From Isoetes taiwanensis (Eukaryota; Streptophyta; Lycopodiopsida; Isoetales; Isoetaceae), in assembly GCA_021234155.1 (NCBI GenBank), contig JAJEKV010000010.1, positions 12,925,339 to 12,989,338 of the forward strand: a stretch of 64,000 nt of DNA, written 5' to 3'. The notes beneath the pieces were generated by a model that saw nothing but the letters and a program-made list of their open reading frames with translations, was not told where the DNA came from and did not search any database. Positions 47,828-58,431 of the stretch are shown here, one piece after another (position 1 is the first letter of the stretch; every line of letters begins with the position of its first letter). The translations under genes and the position numbers were made by a program.

Positions 47828-50800
47828 TTATCCGTAATCTCTATCTACATGCATCCGACTAGTTTGCGACCATTTCAATGTCATTATATAACTTGTGTTT
47901 TTATCGTGAATAGATATTCTTTTTCCCCCATAATGACATCTATTTCTATGTTTCCATACATTCCATAAGGCAATGAAGCATAAAGAGTTTGTGAAAGCAT
48001 CATCATTCATCATGAAATCCAACGAGTAGCGGGACATAAAATTTTGAAGGTATCTTCAAACCATAACCGTAAGGAGGTGAGCTTGACACACCCAAAGATA
48101 TGCTCAAAAGTTTCCTCATTACCCACGACCAAAGAGGGCAATTTGAATCAATGGGATGAGTGAGATGATTTGAGTGCCTAGAGATCATTTCCAAATTAGA
48201 TAAACTCTTGTTTGCAACAAGCCAAACAAAGTAAGAGATCTTTGGGGGCAGATAGGAATGCCAAATGTTTGTGAAGAGTCTGGTTTCAGTTTCATCCGAG
48301 AAACCCCAATACAATTTTGCCTTTGAAGGCACATGTGATTTGTTTAAACATCTGTAAACTTTTGAGACGCTATAACTTGGTTTGTCAAATAGGGTCCAAT
48401 CAATAATAATGGGATTAACCAGAAGATTGAATGTATGGACCTTGCGCATAATATATCTAAATAGAGTTCTATCAGAAGAACTACCTCTGATTTTGTGCTT
48501 CAAAGTAGTCCAGGTAATCCATCTGCCTTGATCCCAGAGATCACCAAGAGTGAGAATATTATAGTCTTTCCATTTCTTGTAGAGCTTTTTATGTCTGATG
48601 GCAAGAGGAGTAGAGTGATCTCTAGAGAAATTGGGATTCCAGAAAATATTAGTGCTGATATGACTGTTTTCCAGGTTGGAATGGTGAAAAGTCTGATGAA
48701 CCTTGTTCCAGGCAATAATCATGTTTCTCATGAGTGGAGAAATATGGGGGGCAGGTTGCAGAGTTGTGAAAGCTGAATGAGGCAAATTATGAGAGATGGA
48801 TGCATGTTTCTTTGGATGGATACAAGAAAGCCAGTAATTGATAAAGATTGAGGCAGGATTATTATTTAAGAATAATGACTTCCAGATGTACTTACCTGCT
48901 AAGGCATAACTTTGCAAGACAATATTTTTGCATCCCAACCCACCTTGAATTTTGCTTCTGGTAATTGAAGACCAGTTAACCATATGATGCTTGCCCCATA
49001 TGAAATTTCTCACTATTCTCTCAATCTGTAGATAAATGCATTTGGGAGCTAGGAGTGCAGATGAGAAATAAATGTGGGAGGCTGCAATGACAGAGTTTGC
49101 AATTAGAGTTCTCCCTGCCAAAGAGAGACAATTGCCATAATTCCCAAGTTTCTTTCTAATCCTTTCTACAATGGGATTCCAAAGACATTTGAGACTAGGA
49201 TTGAGAGAAAGGGGCATGCCAAGAAGTTGAGTTGTCTCAGTGTTAGTCATACATTTAATGCCAGCAATGTTATCTGTGTTGAAATCCCCAATGATAGTAC
49301 ATTTGTTTCTATTCAAGTGAATACCAGAGGCAGAACCAAAATTATGAATAGTCTGCAAGAAAGTTTGAATAATGTTCAAATCATTTTTGAGGAAACTGAA
49401 GGAGTCATCAGCATATTGAAGGATTGATAGATTTGTGATGTTGTCTGGTAAATTTAGACCAACTATATGTCCAGTCGATTGGAGATGAATGATAACTCTA
49501 GTTAACATTTCAGCAACAACTAGAAATAAATATGGTGCTAAGGGGCACCCTTGTCTGACACCTCTAGCAAGGGGGAAGAATTGTCCTGGAGATCCATTAA
49601 TGAGCACAGTGGATTGGGATCTGGAGTTAAGCCCCAGGATCAACTGGATGATCTTGTGGCTGAAGCCAAGTTTCTCGAGAGAGAATTTTAAAAAATCCCA
49701 TCTGACTGTATCAAAAGCCTTTGAAAAATCTAGTTTTAAGAGAATGCAGTCCTGATTTGTCAGCTTATTCCAATGCAAACCCTCCATGGCAGCAATGTAG
49801 TTATTCAGGATGAATCTATTTGGGAGGAATGCAGATTGATTGGAGCTAATGACTTCCTGAAGGTGAGTTTTGACCCTGTTTGCAATAATTTTTGCACAAA
49901 CTTTATAAGTAGAATTTGTCAAGGATATTGGCCTCCGATCAGAGAAGGATTGGGGATTGTCAACTTTTGGTATCAAAGTGATTAGTCCAGCAGAAAGAGC
50001 AGGGTGCAGGTGGTTTGAATTCCAGAAGCCTTTAATCATAAACATGAAGTCATCTTTGATTATGTCCCAGAATTTAAGATAAAATTCGGGTGGAAGGCCA
50101 TCTGGGCCAGGACTTTTCCCTTTGGCAAGACTTTTGAGAGTAGTAAAAATTTCCTCAATGGAGGGGGTAGCTTCCAGAGCATTAGACATTACAGTCTCAC
50201 TGTGAAGACCATTATTGATAATCATATCTGAAAACGATTTGGCTTCAACAGTTTGAGAAGGGGTATCAATAGGTTGGGAAAAGATTGCAGTATACTTGGA
50301 GCAAAAGTAGTTAGATATCTCTTTCTGGTCATCCAAAGTAACATCATTGTCATCTTTAATGGAAGAAAGTTGGCTTTTAAGAAGCCTGGATTTAGCCACC
50401 CTGTAAAAAAATTTGGAGTTCCCATGATCCATTTTGGAAAAGTATTTAAGCTTACATCTGATTGAAGAACCTTTGGCTTCTAATTCTTCAATGGTCTTGA
50501 TGGCCATTTCTAGATTCCCCTCTTGCCAGTGGAGCTCAATATTTAGGGGATCATCCTGAAGTTTCATTCTAACTTCTTTCATATCTTGAAGATAAGCTCT
50601 CTTCTCAGCAAGCTTACTGTCATGAAGGTGTTTAGACCAGTTCTTGATCCAGGATTTGGATTCTTTGATATTGGAATAAAATGCCCTCATTGAGTTTGTA
50701 GATCTAACTCTGGGAAGAGAATTGTAAAAGGCTTTAAATTCCTCACAGAATGCAGCAGAGTCAAGGAGGGAGCAGTTTAGCTTGAAGGGGGTGTTTCCAT

Positions 50801-51530
50801 GTCTCTTTATAGAAAGCACATGCTTGGTGATTAGAAACTGAGGCTGATGGTCAGAGATGGAGGTACACTCATCACTGTGAACAAAGCAGTTATCCCAAAA
50901 GTCATGATGACTGTTATTAATATAGAATCTGTCGAGTGCACAATAAAACCTATTATTCCCTTCTTGTTTGTTTGATCAAGTATAAGCTGATGTAGAGGAT
51001 GGAATATGTTGTAAGAAGTGCATATCAAGCAATAAATCCCATTGAGTTCTCTCATCAGTACACATGTTTAAATCCCTGCCAATTTTCATGTCCCAGGTTG
51101 GAGTGTTGTTGAAGTCACCTGCCATAATCCATGTTTCACAACTCTGAGTTGAGAGCCAGTTGCTAATAGAAGGCCAGGTTGTAGCCCTGAGTCTAGAGTC
51201 AGTTGAAGCATAAATGTTAATGATCCCAAAAGAAATGTCATTATTTCTGAGAACTACTGACTGCCAGGTCTTGCATGGGCTATTGTAAATCAAACTTTGA
51301 TTTAGATGCTTCCAAATAATGCACAGCCTACCAGATGTGCCCGTGGCTTCAATCCAAATTGAGGAAAACCCAGGGCCTATCCAATCTGCAAGGTTTGAGC
51401 ACTCAAAGTTAGGCAGTCTCAGTTCCTGCAGCAGGATAATGTCACTGTCATAGTTTCTTATCTGAGATATTACCCTCCTCCTTTTAAGAAAGCCTTTTAT
51501 TCCCCTGAGATTCCAGCTGAGAATCTTCAT
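47828..51530 (-). pseudogene. outer LINE ORF2: endonuclease, reverse transcriptase, zinc finger
   Basis: From ATG 51530: KILSWNLRGIKG and LLQELRLP (AP-endonuclease metal-binding positions), AGDFNN, then an in-frame TGA at 50978-50976 where Trp is expected. The same frame resumes and runs to 48003: PGPDGLPPEFYLKFW, SFSDRRPISLTNS, KLDFSKAFDTVRWDF (catalytic Asp), RGVRQGCPLAPYLFLV and LQYADDSFSF (catalytic Asp pair). The C-terminal region (NEETFEHIFGC, then IALWNVWKHRNR) is spread over two frameshifts near 48.1 and 48.03 kb. The protein nicks target DNA and primes reverse transcription on it. One stop and two indels suggest recent decay or base-call errors. Confidence 0.9.
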
Positions 51531-51853
51531 GGAGAGTAAATTTATGGAAGGAAGCAGAAGAGAAGGGTGCCTAAGTATCCTTTCTGGATCTTAGCCTTGT
51601 GTTAGCTGCAGGAGTGTTGGAGGAAGTAGGTGCTCTTTGAGTTTTCTTCTTCTTGGCCTTTTTGCTATTAGACTTAGCTATGCTAGCACATTTTTGATTG
51701 GATGTGAGGTAGGCATCATCATCCCAAGTGTTTCCATTGGTGTTGATATTATTTAAAGCATTCTCCTTGTCTGATTCAGTGTCAGCAGAATCCATGTCAA
51801 CAGGGTTTATGGGATCAGGATTCTCTGCATGATGGGGGCAACTCCAAAACTTT

Positions 51854-51870
51854 GACTTACAACAATCTTC
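51854..51870. repeat. target-site duplication of the inner LINE, left copy
   Basis: GACTTACAACAATCTTC, identical to 58415-58431, directly followed by the T run of the inner LINE tail. Confidence 0.97.
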
Positions 51871-54800
51871 TTTTTTTTTTATTGAAGGCGACTATTTATA
51901 TTAATTATAAGTTAAATATACAAAAAAGAAACTTTTTTCAAGGGAAGTGTAACCCTATTACAGTTTAAGATACTTAGAAAAAGAGGTATCTGAAAAGCAT
52001 AGTCTTTTTGAACAGTTAACAGAAAGAAGCTAATGAATTCCTTGGAGGTGCTGGTTTGTTCTTTTCCTTGCTTTCCCCTTCATAATCAGATGGAATGTGC
52101 AGTAGGTGCATTTACAATTGCCCGCCTTGGCCATGTTGAATCTTCCTTTGGCATCTTTGGCCTCGCAGATCAAATCTCTTCGAATGTTGTAATTTTGGTC
52201 ACAGCAGCAATCACATACGCATATGGCATCGAGATGTGCAGATGTATCAGCTGGGCCGAAGAACTTGATCCATTCCTTTTCATGCTCGGCTTTGTTTCTT
52301 TTCCATTTGAGCCTCCTAGTCATCAGGAACAGAGTATCTGCAGCAGTAAACGATTCATACATTAATACTAAGGATCCAATTAATATCATACAATACCTGT
52401 TTTATGATCCCTTCCGGGGGGATAATTTCAAAATCAAATATGAAAGAGTTTCTCCCTTTCCAAATTCTCCACAAGAGGATATAAATTCTGCCAGTCTGTT
52501 GGGTTGTTAGGCATGAAGAATTCTTTGTGATCCAGGGTAACAAGATTTTGGCCAAGGATCTCAGAGGCCAGTTCCAGAACCCATTCAGACCATAGGCAAG
52601 ACCTGAATAGATGATTTTCATCCTCCTTATAGGCTAGGCATCTGTCACAAATATCAGAGTTAGTCATGGAAAGCTTAAATCTCTTACAGTTAGTAGCCAA
52701 TCCCTTGTGCCATAGCTGCCACATAAATGCTTTGATTTTCGGATTAATTGGGCTGCTCCACATAAATTTGAGGTTCCTTCTAGCTGTGTCCGAAGAAACT
52801 CCCCATTTGAGGTGAATAGTAACAGTTTGGTCTCTCATGAGAAACTTGTAGGCCGAATTGACTTTGTAGCCATTCACCCCATTGTGTTTTCAAGAGTCTT
52901 GGGAGTGGGACCACATGCCATTCACTACTGTATTAATAATGGCTTCATACAGCATCTGTGCTTGCTGACCTTCCCCTGCAAGGACTGAGTTATGAAATAA
53001 AATAATTCCATTATCATCAGAAAGATCTCTGATCATGGTGATCCCTTTTTGCTTCCAAAGCTTCGCTTGATCAGGGAAATGGCAGGCTAGGCACATATCA
53101 GGGTTATCCAAGATGAGAGCAGGATTCCAAAAAATGGATTGATCTGTGGATAAACCCTTTTCCCAACTGTACATCTGTTTAACTTCGAGCCAAGCCTTTA
53201 TCCACTTTTTAATAAGACCTGGAGTGGTGGCTGGAACAGAGAATGGAAAGAAGATAGAGTGTGGCAGGTCCATCTTTAGATTTCTCCAACCATAAGGATG
53301 GCATTTACCAATATAATGCCTGATCAGTGCAGATATGGGGTGCTTGATTTTATCATAAGAGGCCTTATGAAAATATTTTGCTGCCAAAGCCAAACCTTGC
53401 TTTCTTATATTAATAGTTCCCAGTCCACCTTCTGCTTTTGACTTGCAACACTCTTCCATGGAAACTGGATGCCAGCATCTTCTATTTTGGCCACAAGAGA
53501 TAAACCTGCCAATAATACCTTGAAGCTTATTAGTAACTTTTTTGGGAGCTAAAATAATTGAGGATTGATAGACCTGCGAGGAGGATATCATAAAATTGGC
53601 TATAATAGCTCTGCCATTCTTGGAAAGATATTTAGAGTTCAGGGTGTCTACCTTTTTATAAAATTTATCAGTTATATCATTCCACAGTTCCGAGGCATTA
53701 CTTCTGATGGCAAAAGGAATACCCAAAATTTTAGTCTTAGTGCAGGGGGAGTTATACTTACAGACCCAAAAGGGTCACCTTTGGGTGCCTTTGTCCATGT
53801 CCCCTGGCTTGAATAGCAGATTTTAGAGGGTTAATTTTGCAACCCGAGGTATGACCAAAGTCCCGGAGAATATCTTTGAGTGTTGATGATCGAATCTGAT
53901 CCATAGAAGTCATAATGAAGGTATCATCAACCAAAATGTCCATTGAGGATCTGATCCACCGAGAGTTATCGAGGAGTTGAAGTCCTTTGATAGAATTCTC
54001 ATTCTTTGCCTTTTCCAATCTGCTATGCAATGCTTCCATAACGGGGCTAGAGGACACCCTTGCTTAACACCTCTTTTAAGAGCAAAGAAAGGGCTGCACT
54101 CACCATTAACAAGTACTGCCGATCTAGAATTACTCAAGATAGCTTTAAACATACCTATACTTTCTTCGTTGAACCCCAAAGCTTTGCAGCATTTAAACAA
54201 GAAATTCCAACTGACCGTATCAAACGCTTTCGTGATATCCAGTTTGAGAAGGGCAATATCTTGGTTGGATTCCTTGGCCCAGTGTAATCCTAAGATTGCA
54301 GTGACCACATTGTCCAGGATAAAACGATCCTTAAGATATGCTGATTGGGTGCTACTGATTGCATTGTTTAAAATCTTCTTGAGTCTAGCAGCCAGCGCCC
54401 CTGCAATTATCTTGTAAATGACATTAGTAAGAGAAATTGGTCTATAATCAGCAAAGGAGGTTGGGGAGTCAATCTTGGGGATGAGAGTAATAAGACTCGT
54501 GTTGATTCTGGCATCCAGACACTTATTTATCCTGAACTCATTGGCTAATTTGGTAATACCTTCACTTAAAATAGGCCAAGCCTTTTTAAAAAATTCCGCA
54601 GGGAGGCCGTCTGGTCCCAGGGTCTTCCCATTATCCATTCCAGAGATAACTTCCTTGAGCTCGGCTGTGATCATGTTGTTCTCGTCATCATTGACTTTAC
54701 TCCCAATGTTAATGAAAAGGTCCATCATTCCATCAGGGCAGTCAGTGTTAGTACCCATGATCTTTGTGAAATGGTCCACAACAGCCTTCTTAAGGTTGAG

Positions 54801-56105
54801 ATCACCAGAAATTAGAATATCCCCCACCTTAACTTCATCAATTTGATTTCTTTTGAGCTTTGTCTTGGCCTTGATAAAAAAATACTTGGAGTTGCAGCTC
54901 TCATCCTCCTTGAGCTCTTTGATTTTAGCCTTTACTTTCCAGCCCTTTGCAATGCTAATTTCCTCCTTCTCTATCTGAATTTTGATGTCTTCTTGCCTGT
55001 CAGCAGGGGCATTGCTGAGGCTTTCTCTCAGTTTAGCCAGATTGGCTTGCTTCTGGTAGTGGATTTCTTTACCCCAGCATTTTAGCCAGCTCTTAATGTG
55101 CTTGGCTAAATTAATCCACCACCACATCCAACCAGTATCACCAGCCGGCATGGGATGACAGTTTATAATGTTCTGGAGCTTATCCATAAATTCCTCATGG
55201 TCCAAAAGATTAACATTAAGCTTGAAAAAGGATTTTCTATTGCTTTGCATGTTCTTGCCAATAAAACAAATTTGCTGAGGATAGTGGTCGGAGAGAGTGT
55301 ATCCTGTTAGATTATCCACTCTACTGCCAATAGTCCAAAGGTTCTCACTAAGGTAAAAACGGTCATGGAGGCAACAAATAGGATCAACTCTATGATCAGA
55401 CCAGCTAAAAGAATTAGGTTTAGTTCTGGCAATTCTGAGATTATGATCAGCTACAAGCTTGGACCAAACGCCCTGTTCCTGAGGCAAGAGAGCTTTAAAA
55501 TTCCTATTTTTCATGTAACTATCAGTGACCATATTAAAGTCTCCAGCCAGAATTAGATCATCAGCATCTATATTGGCCAAACTTTGATTAATTTGATTCC
55601 ACACAGCAATCCTCTCAGAGGGATTATGGTAAGAGTACACATTAGCTATAGCTATAGTTTCAGGGCCAAGATTACCTACCAGAATCTGCCACCTACCACT
55701 GTTATCATTGACCATATGAATTACCTCTAGATTGATTCTCATGTTCCACACTATGGCAATACCTGCAGACGAGTCATTAGCACTTATAGACCAAACTTTA
55801 AAATTAGGAGGAAGGGATCTAGAGATAATCTCGTTATGGTTAAGATCATAGATCTTATGCTCCTGGATTAGCAAAATATCAGGGTTAAGGGTAGATATAC
55901 AGACCTTTAAACGCTCCCTTTTGATAATACTATTTATACCCTGGAGATTCCAGGTAATGATTTTAAGGGGGTTGGACATTAGCATTTGTACCTTCCTTTG
56001 GCCATCCTGGATTGGATGGCAGAATTCCTTGGGCTTACTCTCAGAGGTCCAATGTAAGTTTTCTTCTGTCCCCTGCCCCTTCTTCTTGAAGTAATCTGCT
56101 TCCAT
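51871..56105 (-). pseudogene. inner LINE ORF2: endonuclease, reverse transcriptase, zinc finger
   Basis: Best start is ATG 55979 (MSNPLKIITWNLQGI). Endonuclease: LLIQEHKI, AGDFNM, SDHYPQ. RT: LGPDGLPAEFFKKAW, DYRPISLTN, KLDITKAFDTVSW, RGVKQGCPLAP. Directly after this the bases encoding about five residues (the usual LLFLLV-like step) are missing, with a frameshift near 54040. Reading resumes at VMEALHSRLEKAKNE, then LVDDTFIMTS (catalytic pair), then a further shift near 53740. The zinc-finger part (DICDRCLAYKEDENHLF) is at 52.6-52.7 kb. A Cys-rich C-terminus (CVCDCCCDQ, GNCKCTYC) ends at 52030. The RT deletion makes this copy inactive. Confidence 0.88.
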
Positions 56106-57951
56106 CCTTCCTCATTGCAAGAATGTATGAACTCATGGTCCGAATTATAGTTCTCAGACTCCCCCTCAGAATTTTCCTCCTTAAGAGGGAAAGAGAGAGT
56201 TACCATGCCTGTTTTAAATTTGACTTCCAAGTTGACATTCTTGATAAGAAAATCCCAATTGTTATTCATGAAAAGAGAATCGCTATTGAGAGTGAAATCC
56301 GAATGATGATCATCAGGGACCCTTTGAGTTATGGTTTTACAATCTATTTGAGCCTGAGCAGGATTATCTCTTTGAGCCCGAGCCGAATCAACCATATTTT
56401 TGGGGCGCCACTCCTGCCTAATAATGAGAGGAGGTTTAACTGATGTAACTTTTTCCCCGCTGGGTGCAGCTTCTTCAAGCACCTTATGGGTAGGAATTTT
56501 AGAATACACCACCTCTAAATCCAGAGTTCTGCCTTCTGAGATCTTTATTTTCACATTTTTAAGCCATCTTGAGTCAATTTCTTTAGAGATACATACAGAG
56601 GGGAAATTTGTTTGGGGGATATTAATAGAGATAATATCCCCCAATTTGCTCGAGATGGCCCTTAGATGAGAAATTGTCCATAAAGCAGGGGGCAGATTAG
56701 GAAATGTTATCCAGGTAGAAGTAGAAATATGCTTTGGGTTACCTGGGGTAAATAATGGGCTCCATCTCATGATATAAAACTCGTTGTTACTAATTTTGCC
56801 CAGTTTCTTTTTTAGCAGGTAGGTAACACTAAAATTATCCTTACAGAGGATCTGAAACGTTCTGTTATCAATCTTGAGCAAGGAGCAGATGGGGATTCTA
56901 TGAGTTTTGGTAATCCAAAACTTGATTTCTCCAATAGAGGGGCATTTTGATGGAAAATAGATAAGCATCCCTCTGTCAGAGTATAAATTCACTGCCGTGG
57001 AATCTTGCACACTCGAAAGATCAATATAATCCGAATTAACTTTAGATTTGTCAGTCGGGTTAGCACAAGAATCAATATTAATCAAAGCATTTTTATATGA
57101 GGGAAGAATTGGACCTTTTGCTTTGTCGCTCTTGCCAATGACAGGAATCCGGTTACAGACTTTCTGATCTTCGACTGAGGTACTAATCCTGTTCATGCCA
57201 GAGTTGTGTAAGTCCACGCAATTCTTGCAGTCGCACTGATTTGTCTCAAGCGGGTTGAAATAGCCATTAGAATCCCTGATCTTGCATGCACCAGTGTCCT
57301 TTTTGAGTCTTGTCTGATAAATACCATATTCTTGCGAGACATCTTTAAGGATCAGATCTGAACCCGAGGGGAGTTTACTGAGAGCCTGCCTCTGGTGGTA
57401 CTCAATGACGCTGTCGTCGGCCTCTTCCCATCTTTTAATGAGCTTTATGGAAGCCTTAGAGTTCCAGTTAAGGTTTTCAAGGTCCAGAAGAATGGCCTTT
57501 GCCGCATTGAGCAACACGTCCATGGATTTTTGGAAGATGTTATTCTTGAGGCTGCAACAATCGGCCTCAGAGTGACCTTGTTTCACCATTATCCTTTTAC
57601 ATAAATTTCTGTCCATTTCCTGGAGAAGCTCGAACATATTCCATGCCCAATCCCTATCGTTGGCCCTCCCCGGCCGCATAATAATCTTTCCCCGACTTCC
57701 ATTTTACTTTCGAGTCTAGCATATAACCCCGTCACCAAGAACCTCCATGCAAACCCATTTGCTCTCTGTTGATCTTGAATTAGAGCAAAGGTGATATACA
57801 TAGATTTTATTTTCGCCCAGACCTTGTCATTCTTACTGTCTAACCAGAAAATGTTAGTCCATTCGTCGTCTTCAATCATTCGGAGAGCTTTTTCCTTGTC
57901 CATTTGGCTCTTGGGTTGGTTCGAGCCAATTTTCACAGTTTTGCTTGCCAT
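55979..57951 (-). pseudogene. inner LINE ORF1 with one frameshift
   Basis: Starts at ATG 57951 (MASKTVKIGSNQ), with WTNIFWLDSKNDKVWAKI near the N-terminus. It shifts one base near 57680 and continues from the frame at 57679 (RPGRANDRDWAWNMF). Later parts: a Cys cluster NQCDCKNCVDLHN, a DUF4283-like RNA-binding section (FQILCKDNFSVTYLLKK), RWSPLFTPGNP and a basic C-terminus. The stop is TAA at 55981-55979, whose last A is the first base of the ORF2 ATG. ORF1 binds LINE RNA. Confidence 0.8.
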
Positions 57952-57953
57952 GT

Positions 57954-58358
57954 CTAGTTTTTGCCTGCGTATCTCCAAACAAGAATCTGTAGGTCGCTGA
58001 AAAACCAAGCCGGCCGGAGATCAAAGAAACTTGTCCAGTGGAGAATAGGTTCAATTCCAAATCTCTCAAGAACGGAGATTTGAAAAAGATTACGGTTGAA
58101 TCTGCCTAGGGCGAGATAGCCCGAGTTATGGGCCGTAATTCTTAAGGATCCTACTCTGTCAAACCCCAAAATGCTAAGAAAATGACTGCCTATAGCTGTT
58201 CTACTAAATCCTATTCTAGTCCTAGAATTGTACGACTGAATGATTATACTATCAATAGCAGCGACTGTCACATCATAATCGGAAGGGATGTCCGGGAATC
58301 CTAGGCTCTGGAGAACAGCCTCCAGAAAGGCCTCATCCATCGAGCCTGGGATTCGCAC
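57954..58358 (-). CDS. short upstream ORF of the inner LINE
   Basis: 134 codons from ATG 58358 (or internal Met at about 58340), composition like a folded protein: MDEAFLEAVLQSLGFPDIP, FDRVGSLRITAHNSGYLALG, LHWTSFFDLRPAWFF. It stops at TAG 57956-57954, two bases before the ORF1 ATG at 57951, so termination and reinitiation would be possible. It could alternatively be the original N-terminus of ORF1 with a mutation at the junction. Confidence 0.5.
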   Translation of the reverse strand: MRIPGSMDEAFLEAVLQSLGFPDIPSDYDVTVAAIDSIIIQSYNSRTRIGFSRTAIGSHFLSILGFDRVGSLRITAHNSGYLALGRFNRNLFQISVLERFGIEPILHWTSFFDLRPAWFFSDLQILVWRYAGKN

Positions 58359-58414
58359 GGAGCCCGAGGCGCCAAACAGGGCGCTTAACGTTCATCCTCC
58401 CCCCCTCTATTTTC

Positions 58415-58431
58415 GACTTACAACAATCTTC
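58415..58431. repeat. target-site duplication of the inner LINE, right copy
   Basis: GACTTACAACAATCTTC, identical to 51854-51870. In the outer ORF1 it encodes part of EDCCKS. Confidence 0.97.

Larger units (their letters stand above)
51871..58414 (-). mobile_element. inner L1-type LINE, full length
   Basis: 6544 bases bounded by a perfect 17-bp target-site duplication. Minus orientation with a terminal poly-A (T run 51871-51880) and a 5' end in GAGGGGGGGAGGATGAACG, as expected of an intact plant L1 5' end. Gene order on the minus strand: a short upstream ORF, ORF1 and ORF2. Several frameshifts and one RT deletion are present. Insertion into ORF1 of the outer LINE fixes the order of events. 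Confidence 0.95.
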
